Assembly (NCBI RefSeq): GCF_947242115.1
Contig: NC_074715.1
Location: 32,005,086-32,069,085, forward strand
Direction of reading: 5' to 3'
Length of the DNA: 64,000 nucleotides
DNA from: Biomphalaria glabrata
Taxonomy: Eukaryota > Mollusca > Gastropoda > Planorbidae
Both the position numbers and the translations under genes were made by a program. The notes beneath the pieces were generated by a model, which saw only the letters and a program-made list of their open reading frames with translations, made no database searches and was not told the DNA's origin. Numbering within the stretch: position 1 is the first letter of the stretch; the number at the start of each line of letters is the position of its first letter. Positions 53,991 through 64,000 of this stretch are shown here, one piece after another.

Positions 53991-54274
53991 TCTCAAGAGG
54001 CTTTCATAAGACTAGAAGTAAATATGCCACTGCCTATTAAATTTTGTATACAATGTGCATGCTTAGTTTAAGAAAACACTCAAGTAATATTTAATTTATT
54101 TAATAACATTATAATAACAAAGCTAGGTATAAATGTTCCAAAAATATTTCCCGTTCCATAACATTGTATACCATACATTATAAATTTACTTTTCTAAGCA
54201 AAACTATAAAAGCATTTTATGTATTGTTTAGATAATAATAATGCTTTATGGGCCTGCCATTGAATGAGCTATCC

Positions 54275-54360
54275 AAGACAAATGACAAAGAGGAATGGAG
54301 AAAGACGGTCAACATATCTTGTATCCAGCGGTCCAAAAGACTAAGGGATGTGAAGGTGTG
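54275..54360 (+). mobile_element. LINE 3'-terminal coding remnant
   Basis: Plus frame TNDKEEWRKTVNISCIQRSK then RLRDV: same Pol ending as 37700-37895, more intact. Only the last ~30 codons are present. Confidence 0.55.
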
Positions 54361-55158
54361 CTTAATTCATTTTCAAATCAAAACAGTTTGCTTTCCGATG
54401 GTATAAGTAGCTGCTGCAACTAAACTAAACAAGCTTCAAATTGATGAAATGGGATTTTCAATAGGTTTTCTAGTTTTTGAATTTCTTTATGTGATATACA
54501 ACACAAAGTACTGATAGTGGCTTTCCCTTTACACCTTTTACTTATCTGAAGTGCTTTAATACAATATTTATTTATCATAAACAGTTGAGACCAGTAACAT
54601 TTAATCAGTGAAAGCAATCATAAAATTCAAAACTAGTCCTATTAAACAATTTACATTAATACAGAGATAGTTAAATAAAAATAAATAATCATCCAATGGC
54701 AGTGTTAATAATAAAAACATGAAAGGCACCATCCAATGTTTTAAAAGTAAATCTACAGACAGCTGTGTACAGAGCATTTTTACTACTTAGACAAGAGCCA
54801 ATGTATTAAACCATTTCCATGGAGAATGTTTGAATGAAGTTTTAGTTTGTAGTTGAAAGTGTGGCATTCTGAAAGCAGTAAAATAAAAAGAAAGCCAAGC
54901 TTTCAAACAAGAGAGGAATAAAATGACATCAACACCTTAAAAAGTTTTGCAGGAGTTCACTCAAATTTCTTAAATTATAGTATTAGGGTTTGACATTTTT
55001 TACATGTTTGAATAGCTTCAGTTAAAACTATGGAATGGACAATTGCAATTGAATTTCTACGTGATAATATACATAGTATTATAATAATTTATTATGCTGA
55101 AGTAGTAAACTATATTTTAACAAAGATATATAGATGTTTTGTTGAATTTATGTTTAAA
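54361..55158. other. 3' flank of apolipophorin-like gene
   Basis: Holds its 3' UTR at the right edge; otherwise AT-rich with nothing recognised. Confidence 0.5.
55088..55093 (-). promoter_or_regulatory. Poly-A signal of apolipophorin-like gene
   Basis: AATAAA on the minus strand, about 66 nt beyond the TAA stop at 55159-55161. Confidence 0.6.
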
Positions 55159-58100
55159 TTAACTATGACTATCATTGCTAAGGGTACAGTTATGACTGTC
55201 AGACCTAAGTTTTGTCAATTCATAAACAATTTTTCGGATATTGTTTGGTTGTCCTGCAATGAGTGTGTCAAGACTGATCCACATTCCTTTTGACTCTTGC
55301 ACTGCAGTGGTGAACAAGTCCTGGAATTACAAACATTATTTGATTTAAAGAACTAATCAACTTTAAAATAAATAATGCCTTACATGGTTCATACCTGTTT
55401 GACAGTGTATATATATAAAAGCTTAAATTATCTTGAAGTCCTTAGATTAAGGAGGGGTGTAGCATTTCACTTAGCTATGCAAACCTTGCAGTGATCTATA
55501 TATTTTGCCACATCTAATGCAGACAAAAGATTTAAGTTCTCTTTTTGCCATCTACATATTCACCTGTCTAGCCTAAAAATTAACCTTTAGCATATGGTTG
55601 TAGCCATAGGGGATATGTTTCTATTCACTGCATCAACAGTAAGCAGTTGCTCTATGCTAGTCTAAACTGTCCATAGTGGTATTCATCAGGACATTGATTT
55701 TCATAGTGTGGTCTTGCCTTTTTATGGCTCTGAGACCTGGGGGGGGGATCTCTATTGTTGAAGTAATCCACATTGTATTTTGTACTTGAATATGAAATAT
55801 AATTTTTTTTTTAAGTATCATTGAGTTGTGTATAATGCCTTTAATGTTTGACAGATTTTCTTTGTGATTTAAAAAAAAAAACAATAAGGTGTAAATATCA
55901 ATTAAAAGAAACATTCTTTATATGGTTCAAGTTCATCTTTTTATCTATTAATTAGATTCACTGGTATCTTGCATTTTTTTAAGAAAAATAATAAAAGGAC
56001 AACTATGTACATATAGACTTGTGTGATTGCATTAAAGTAAAAATGTGTATGTCTTCCTAGAGCTAATAGTCCTTCTTTTGACTCCTAGAATCAAGAATGA
56101 TGAAATCATCAAGGTTTGGGTTCAAGGCAGATGCTGATTAATTAGTGTCTCAACACTTAGTTAAGGTAACCTAAATATACAGATATGAGCAAAGCTGGAC
56201 ATCATTATTATTACCTTTACTGATTCACCTATATTCCCATGCTTCAACACATTTTCCATAAGCAGTTAATAAATAGACTGTTGTCAGTGTAATTTGAAAA
56301 TAGTACAATAAATTACCTGAGGCAATGTCACACTAGCAGAAGTGCCAATAGTTTTCCCATCAGTCAAAAGTCCAACTATCTGTTTATCTTCCAATGTGGA
56401 ATAGGTAGATACTGCAACTAAAATAATACCCTTGCGTTGCAAAGTTTTTAACAAGGTTTCTTTAATCCTTTTTTGTCCAGTCTAAAAAACAAAAGTAAAA
56501 TGAAAAACAAACTATTCCTTTGTTTGTTCTTCCCTAAATCATCATGGCTAAAAGCAAAACATAACTAATTGTTGTGTAGTTTAAACAAAAATTCCATCCA
56601 ATTATAATTATGTACCATTAAATATAGGCACTAGCAATTTGTAATTGTTCAATGTTTACAATAATATTTAGTTTTTCTCTCTAAATCTTAGTAATCACTG
56701 GCTGAAATACTTGTTTGTAGTTTAATGTGAATATGACAAGGCTTTAAAAAATACTACTTCAAAATAATTACCACATGGTGATATATTAGAATTATCATCT
56801 TGGAATTTAATGACTGAAATGGATAGCTGGCTGCAACCTTGACAGCATCTTCTGCTGAAGTTTCATTTTGTCCTGGACTTACAGCACTTGGTAAATTGTG
56901 TAATGCTTTTGTATTTTTTACTAAAAGTCTAGAAATAGTAACATAAAGCAACATTATTTATAATGTCTAATAGAAATATCAATTTTTTTTTATATAAGGA
57001 GAGATTACTTTAAGAGGCCATTCATTTATAAATATTGAATGTATACAAAATAATGGTTAGTTAAGGTGTTTCGTATAAACAATGCAGTTAGCAGTCAATG
57101 GAGACCTTATAAGATTCTTTTTTTCTGTAAAATAATTTATGTAGATGATAATTTTGTTTTTATTGTTTTATTATAAAAATGTAATTTTGATAATGCTTTT
57201 AATAATACAAATACATTTATCATGTAATAATTTGGCTTACTTCCCATCCAGCAGATGTGCTTTAGGCTCTGCCCATAGCCCACTTCCTCCATAGGTCACC
57301 AATCCAATACTGGCATCATGCTCAAAACTAGATAACAAATGCTTAACACTGAGCAAAGGATCATTGGATTTGATAAGTTTCTGGTGGAGAGACTGAACCA
57401 CAACAATCTCTTGTCCTTCTAGTTTGTTACCACACTCACCTGTGGAAAGTGATCTTTGATTTTTCAGAGTGAATAATAATAAATAAGATATTTTCAAATT
57501 AAAGTTTTACTTTGTCAAAACAGACAAAAGCAAAGACTGTCTTAATATGATTTATGAATATAATTTTTGTAAATTAATATAAAAATGTGGTATGCGCTTG
57601 GGACTGTTCTCTCAATAGTCTCAGGCTCAAACCCTGCCCAGCGCCTACCCCCACTGTCCAGTTGGGGTTTGGGCTTGGATGATATAAACTTCAATTCTGT
57701 AGGAACATTTGAAACATGCAAAACAAACCACAATAAAAGTAATTACTAGAATAAAATAATTATATGGCATAGAAAATTTCTTACAATGAGGAGGCAAATG
57801 AATATAAATTCCTCGACTACGACATGCAGCTACATAAGCTGCAATGCTGCGACACTCTGATTGTTTTTGGCAAACATCAACCTGACACTGTAACTGAAAT
57901 ACATGTATAAAGTAAATGTAGGAAATACATTAACCTTAGTATAAGCAGTTAATGAATAACTTTTTATTATAGAAACTGCTGAACAGATAGATTTATAAAA
58001 CTGTTAGGGGGTGTTTCAAATCATTTGATGTTTGATGTCAACAAGAAGTACAAAGGAGCCCAATTCATCAAGTGCTGATTGTGTGTGTGTGTGTGTGTCT

Positions 58101-61100
58101 GTGGTTTTTTATTTCTTCTGTTGTGTGTATGTTGTTAGTGTTTGTATATTGTAATTTGTAATAGCAGTAAGGCTGATGAAAATAATTGTAGTCAAATCAA
58201 ATTTTATTTGTTTGGACCCATAAAATAATCTTATCTAACAAAATGTTACCTTACTTTAAAAGGCTGGGATCTTAGAATAGTGTTGCAGACCTGTAGATCA
58301 GGATAAGAAAATACAGAGCAGGTCTGATCATTAGAAGGCATGCAGGAAATAGAAGATGGAGGTTCAGAAATGTGACATTCATCACTCTTGCTTAGCTCAT
58401 AGTTGTTCTGGAAGTCAATGCTGTTCTCTATTACAGTGCCATTGATCAGGAGAAAATCATCCCCTTTTTCATGATTGTTAGTACCTGAAATAGATCATCA
58501 TTGAATGTCTTAGGAAATAATGAGTCCAAATAAATTATTATAATTATTATTATCATTGCATGTGTATAGCATATGTATTCAATTGTTCTGTAGTAGTATT
58601 GTCATTGTACTTTAGTCCATCTCTTCAATGTTCAAGTGCATGGGGGGGGGGGGGGGGGGGAATTAATGCCACACATCCAAAAATATAATTTAATGCAATA
58701 ACAGAATACAGCAGAATTAGAATTATTAAATTTTTCTTTTTTTAAATGAACTTTTAAAAATTAGTGATATTAAATCAACAACATTTTTACCTATCTGTAA
58801 ATTTTAGCAAAGCATTCTGTAGTATTAGATTATACAAATTAACAAAGAAAGGATAGAAAAATGTAGGCATAAAATGTGACTCAGTTTTTGTGAACCCATA
58901 TTAATATAATCACTGCATGCAAAATTTTCTCTTTTTCATTATCCACTAACATTTTTAATACCATTTGAACTAAACGTAAGTTGCCAACATTCTCAAACAC
59001 TTTTTAAACTGCTTATAAGGCACAATATGATAATTTTTATCTTACCTAAAAGACCGATTGTAGCATTGTTGAGAGTCCTGTCTATGGCAAGGATGTAAAA
59101 AGATTTAACAGGATTAAAAATCAAGTGCACCAGACCTGAGCCAATGTCAATATGAAACTCTCCATCATGGATACTCAGGATTAAATGAGCATCATTGGAG
59201 TAGTATGGAAGATAACTGAAAGGTTATAAATAACAAGTCTTATATAAGTCACTATAAAAGAAAAAAGATTGCATTTTCAAATGTTGTATAATAAATCATA
59301 TTATAAAAAGTCTTACTCAATCTTCTTGGAACCAAAGCTAATAATGGAGCCATCTTGTGCAAGTGTCAAACCAAACTTTTGTAAAGACAATGTTAGCCCA
59401 GCTTTGGCATAAGTTAAAGCAAAATGACCCTTTTTAAGGTCAGAGCAAATCAAGTAAGAGCAGAACTGTGCTGGAGGTTCTAAAAAAAAAATATGATTTG
59501 TAGCATTAAGCAAGCAAACTTATCCTACTTAACAATAAACATTTTAAAGAGAAATTTTGAAACAGTTTATTTATACAAAAAAAATAAAAGCTGTATGCAG
59601 ATTCACAATTTACTAAACCCAAATATAGAATGAGGCGAATGTTTTTAAAAATTGATGTAGGCTTTTCTAACATTTATCATAAAGACCTTCTCTAATTTGC
59701 TAAGCTTTTACAAGATAGATTTACATCACAAGATTTTTAGCAAAAATGTTAATTATATGTGTTCCATAAGTAATTATATTTAGGTGCATCATCGCTGACA
59801 TATATAATAAATATAGTGTTTAATTGTCACTAAATACCTGTGATGTCGTAGATAATACCATCGAATGTTTTGATTCGTCGCCCATCAATGATAACAGCAA
59901 CATCTTTGTCTTTCAGCTGAGAGCCCAAGGTCTTGTACTTAATATAAGCAAGTAATTTTTTCTCAAACACAGGTAACTTTGGCCATTGCTGTAATATTAA
60001 AATGGAAGCTTAAAACAATTTTAATTTGTAGATCATATATTTTTTTACTTGAAAGAAAAAAAAGCCTTAAAGGGCAAAAATTTATTTTGTTTTTTAATCA
60101 AATTTAAATGTAAATGTTTACTGCATCAAGGCCTTAGAGTGTAAATAAGTTTGAGGGGAGATATGACTAACTACTTTACAAAAGCTCTAAAACTATTGAC
60201 CAAAGATTTGAACTTATTGTAAAACTAGCAATAATTTGAGTTAAAAACAGACATTCATTTTCAAACAACAGTATTAAACAATATGCAGATTTATATACTT
60301 ACCATGAATGTTGGCATATTTACAAAAAGATGTTGTGAAAATGTCAAGGTTTTATCTGCCAATGCTTCCAAGAAATTTTGATACATATGGACTTTGATAA
60401 ATTGGTTGATGAAAAATGGTGGATGTACTATCCAATGAGATAAGAACTGAGTAGAGTACTGAACACTAGTAGTCAAAAGCTCATCAATATGACTTGACTT
60501 GAGTGCTTGAACTGGTGAAGATGCCAAGATGGAATTAATGGTTTTATTGGGTGGAAAGATTTATACAACATATAGTTTAAGTAAGATAGCTTAGTACAAA
60601 TTAACTGGTTCAATTTAACATACATTTAAATATCTTCTCAAAACACTGGTAAAACCCTTCATTTTAGATGGGTGAATAAAGGTGTGATTCTAATAGGGGC
60701 CTATATGATTGTTGTCTGTATTAAACTTCTTATAAATCAAATTAATCTAATTGTAGCATAAGTTAAAAAAAGTTATACTAACTGACTGGATTAAAAATGT
60801 TGAGAATATTTCTGTATTTGCTATTTATTTCATTTATATATTGGATTACATTTACCCACTGATTAAGCCCATTGATTTTATCTCTGATTAATTACAATAT
60901 AATCTTGTTTCAAAATGTATTATTTTATAAGATTTGAACATGATCCCACCCTCTTTCATGCCAGCATACTTGAGAATGTTTCCACTCATAGTCTTGGCCC
61001 ATGAATTCTAGTATCACTGATACTTGTGCTCACTATGCCCACATTTTTTCTTAGTTCTTGCTCCTCTACCTAACAAAAAAAACTAGATATGCTCTTTGAT

Positions 61101-63824
61101 TATTCTTCATGTCTTCCATTGTATATTTAAGTTTCAGTCTAGCTCTTTTTTTATCACATTTCCATTCAAACCTTAATAACTATATACTCACAATTCTGAT
61201 ACTTCCCTAATATACATTTAGTCTGGTAATTCTAGTATTTGTTTCACTGAATTAGAACAGCCTACTTCTAATATCCTCCACACATACCTATTTTTGCCTG
61301 TGATTTCTAGAATCACTTTTCTCCCCAATTATGGTTATATTTATTTAGCACAATGTGTGGTATGCACTTTGGACTATTATCTTTATGGTCCCAGGTTCAA
61401 ACTCTGCCCTCTGCCATGCCCTGCTACCATCTTTCTGGAGTTTTGGGCCAGGATGTAATAATCTTCAATCTTGAAGGAACATCCAAAACATAAATTAATT
61501 TTAGGCATCTTATAATCCTTCAAGGAGTAGGCCTAACTATTCCTCTACCTCTAGTAAAACATAAATGGAAACTTGATAATAAAATTCCACCTCCCCTACC
61601 AAAAAAAAGACCTAATTACGATCTCTGGTTATAAAGTGCTTATTGTAGTTATTCCTAGTGTAGGCCTATATTATGTTATAGGAATAACTGGGTGAATTTA
61701 AGAATATTTGTGAAAAAATACCCCCCCCCCTTTTCCAAAAGAACAGCATGATACAAAAATAAAAAGCTTTGCAAAAACTTATAGATCTAAAATAATAGGC
61801 CCTCATATTCACTGTGAGAATTGGTGGATTCTTATATCTAGAATACATGTAGATCTAGGTCTAGTTGTAATACAATATATAGTGCTTCAAACACTAAAGA
61901 TTTCAACAAATATTCAGTGATCTTGAAAGCAAAAATAAGTATCAATTTGGTTTTATTAAAGAGTAAAATAAAAAATCATTTTAAAATAAAAAACCATTTT
62001 AGAGAAAATTAACTGATGCCATTTCCAAAGTGAAAGGTAAGTAGTAACAGGTTACATTTTCATATTTTTTCATCCAGCCCAAGTGGGAGAACTAGTAATA
62101 TTGAGTAATAAATAAATCAATCAGTCAGTCAGCTAGGGCTTTTGCATATATAGGCTATTATAGATTAACAATATGAGTGTAAAGATTTTCAATATACCTA
62201 AAGGAAGGTCTAACCAAAGCTCATTTAGAACATCCACTGCCATTGTACCAATTTTTTGTCTTTTGAAGAATCCATCTAAACTCTAGAAAAAAAATTGATA
62301 GGAATTCAACATTTTTTAGAATTACAAAAAAAAAAAAAATAATAATATACATAACAAGTAAGCTGTGATCCAAACAGATTCTTTATATAATTAAAACTTA
62401 TTTTATTAAAAAAAAGCAATGAGTTTTCACTTCTTAATATTTTTACTTTGACTTTTGTTGTTTTTTTAAAGTAAAAATTACTTAAAGTAATATTTTTTGT
62501 GAAGTCTAAAAAAGTACAGTAAAACAAAAATAATCATGTTTGCTCTTCAAATCATTTTTTTATACCAGCTGCAATAAATATTTTGTTTTGTGATATTAGA
62601 GCTTAATCCACTAAATGCCAGTGTGCAGCAAGATTAATTACATAGAGTAAATTAAAATTATGGCTAACAAGCAATTAAAAATGAAGTCAGTATTCAATTT
62701 AAAAATTATCTTAGGTTTCAATAATCCAAGTGTTCTTTTTTTGTTATTACATTTTCTTAATTACACTGTTTTTCAAGAATGCCAACTTCACATTTTTTAA
62801 ATTTCTTTTCTTAGATGGACAACTTGAGAACACAGTACCCAATTATTGTTGGAATGTTAAGTTTGGAGCTTTGTTATGAAGGGTGTGGCTTTTATAGCTT
62901 TTGTCAATATTTTGAACTTTTCTCTTAATGAGTACTATTTTGATTAAACAATTGCTGCTTTTTATTTCTTTGTTTACCACCTTATAGAATGGGTATTAAG
63001 ATTAGTTTTCCTTATATATCAGTGATTCTGTTAAGATCATCAACAAAGTCATATATAAAAGTGGAAAAAGTAGAATCAATGTGTCAATTGGTGCAAATAG
63101 CTTTACCAAACAGACATTTGTGTGTTACTTGTCTTAGTGTAAGCTAAAAGTTCCAATAGTTATGTACTTGGGCATATAAAGAAATTAATTTTTATTACAT
63201 TTAAAAACAGTTTTTTTATATGATATAGTGATAGAAAATAACTTAAATAGCCCTAGAATGTTCCATTTTGTCTCTTTTTTTTTCATTACCTCATTCAAAA
63301 TAGGCAATAGTTTATTTTTTAACTCTGCCTTGATGTTATGTGCCATTGTCTGTCCACTGCTCCTCATCACATGGGAGACAGTATTTTGTACAACAGCCAT
63401 TTTGTGTTGAATGCTTGCTGCAGTAAGGCTAGAGAATTCCAATTTATGGTGTAATTTTTGTGGCTCCACTAGTTCTAAAGTCCAGGTTATAAATGGGATA
63501 TACTTTATCTTATCTTGGTCAATCTTGAATAAAGAATGATAATATGTTTACCATAAAAAAAATTATTAAATCATCCATTAAAATACTTAATAGATAATAG
63601 TGATTTAAAAAAAAACTTAATAAGAGTTTTTGCTAATATCTTTATAAAATGTAAGTTTTGTACCCTCAACAAATTTAGGATAAGTTTCATTTGGTTCTGT
63701 TTTATCAAAGAAATATCAGCAGCAATGCCAGAATGTTTGTCTGACCAATAAGTCAAGTCCCAGTGAGGTGAATGATTCTTCTGTAGCCATATGGATGTGG
63801 AGAATGTTTTTCTGCTACCTGCAC
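55159..63824 (-). CDS. Apolipophorin-like large lipid transfer protein, 3' part (13 exons)
   Basis: C-terminal ~730 residues of a secreted lipid-carrier apolipoprotein; the 5' part lies beyond the right edge. Exons: 63664-~63824, 63290-63523, 62198-62282, 60303-60511, 59838-59988, 59317-59479, 59046-59215, 58255-58484, 57785-57893, 57241-57439, 56772-56928, 56317-56481, 55159-55320. Introns are GT-AG and phases agree. Order: helical pre-vWD part (ends WPKLPVFEKKLLAYIKYK), vWD domain starting VAVIIDGRRIKTFDGIIYD and ending LLGTNNHEKGDDF, then a C8-like Cys region (QCQVDVCQKQSECRSIAAYV, CRSRGIYIHLPPHCECG). A VWA-like tail follows (IGLVTYGGSG, IILVAVSTYSTLED). Insect apolipophorins have the same vWD plus VWA-like end, so this is apolipophorin rather than vitellogenin. 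The first exon's start is uncertain (63818 or 63824). In the 60303-60511 exon the acceptor was chosen by phase. Confidence 0.88.
55430..55745 (-). mobile_element. Strongly decayed LINE C-terminal remnant
   Basis: In the last apolipophorin intron. GCAGTGATCTATATATTTTG and CACATCTAATGCAGACAAAA align with the finger region of the LINE at 6836-7410 (CTGTGACCTACATATTTTGC...). A plus-strand TATGGCTCTGAGACCTGG at the right end reads YGSETW, so orientation is mixed. Low certainty. Confidence 0.35.
57586..57720 (+). mobile_element. tRNA-derived SINE, family 2, copy 2
   Basis: TGTGGTATGCGCTTGGGACT, TCAGGCTCAAACCCTGCCCA (B-box), GGGCTTGGATGATATAAACT, TGTAGGAACATTTGAAACAT. In intron 9 of the visible apolipophorin exon set. 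Confidence 0.7.
58642..58660. repeat. Poly-G run of 19
   Basis: Uninterrupted G tract in an apolipophorin intron (C tract on the transcribed sense). Length may be assembly-sensitive. Confidence 0.8.
61352..61491 (+). mobile_element. tRNA-derived SINE, family 2, copy 3
   Basis: TGTGTGGTATGCACTTTGGA, GGTCCCAGGTTCAAACTCTG (B-box), TTTTGGGCCAGGATGTAATA, CTTGAAGGAACATCCAAAAC. Best copy of family 2; in an apolipophorin intron. Confidence 0.75.
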
Positions 63825-63829
63825 CTAAC

Positions 63830-64000
63830 AACTTAAGATAACATTCATTGGTTAGTCTTCCATACAACATTACAACTTAAGATAACATTCATTGGTTAGT
63901 CTTCCATACAACATAACAAATTAAGATAACATTCATTGGTTAGTCTTCCATACAACATAACAACTTAAGATAACATTCATTGGTTAGTCTTCCATACAAC
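63830..64000. repeat. 44-bp tandem repeat reaching the window edge
   Basis: Near-identical units (ACATTCATTGGTTAGTCTTC...) start at 63841, 63885, 63929 and 63973 and run off the right end. The array abuts the 5' side of the first visible apolipophorin exon. A 44-bp period breaks reading frame, so most of it must be intronic. Confidence 0.9.

Noticed and set aside
55030-55293. 87-residue plus-strand open frame
   Set aside because: Antisense of the last apolipophorin exon and its 3' UTR.

Overview
This is a 64 kb stretch of an AT-rich animal genome. It most likely comes from a gastropod mollusc, probably a freshwater pulmonate snail (inference). The evidence is spliced genes with GT-AG introns, a bilaterian apolipophorin with a vWD/VWA-like C-terminus, two tRNA-derived SINE families of molluscan type, many short hAT-like transposons, and a strong excess of AGATCTAG-type palindromes. 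No species can be named from sequence alone.

Three host genes are supported by complete exon chains with consistent reading phase. (1) On the minus strand, 18110-34847, a 13-exon gene encodes a kynurenine/alpha-aminoadipate aminotransferase (AADAT, KAT II type; 456 residues, fold-type I PLP enzyme). Its introns are full of mobile elements and minisatellites. (2) On the plus strand, 45309-48370, an 8-coding-exon gene encodes an AGPAT5-like 1-acylglycerol-3-phosphate acyltransferase (368 residues). (3) On the minus strand, from 55159 past the right edge, lies the 3' part of an apolipophorin-type large lipid transfer protein gene (13 exons visible: pre-vWD region, vWD, cysteine-rich C8-like region, VWA-like C-terminus). 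Genes 2 and 3 converge across about 6.8 kb of gene-free DNA. They act in separate pathways: tryptophan/lysine catabolism, phospholipid synthesis and lipid transport.

The left 18 kb has no host gene and is a graveyard of mobile DNA. It holds a 5'-truncated LINE with an exact 9-bp target duplication (563-2053), other LINE remnants, a possible hAT-like element, G-rich tandem repeats, and an 8.2 kb LTR retrotransposon (8949-17174) with two 372-bp LTRs that look identical. That element is the highlight. It is Ty3/Gypsy-type by reverse transcriptase and by a GPF-containing integrase, but its integrase lies upstream of reverse transcriptase/RNase H, the order of Gmr1-like elements. Its capsid region also resembles the SCAN domain, which is thought to derive from Gmr1-like capsids.

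Five hAT-like elements are recognised. Three have exact 8-bp target duplications (22244-23933, 32147-34026, 41302-42673), one has a 7-of-8 match (18476-18862), and one is weak (5745-6156). The element at 41302-42673 keeps traces of a GTF2IRD2-type hAT transposase. The rest of the window holds SINE copies, a palindromic MITE, LINE 3' ends, a possible solo LTR, minisatellites (33, 36, 44, 52 and 61 bp units) and gene-free AT-rich DNA.
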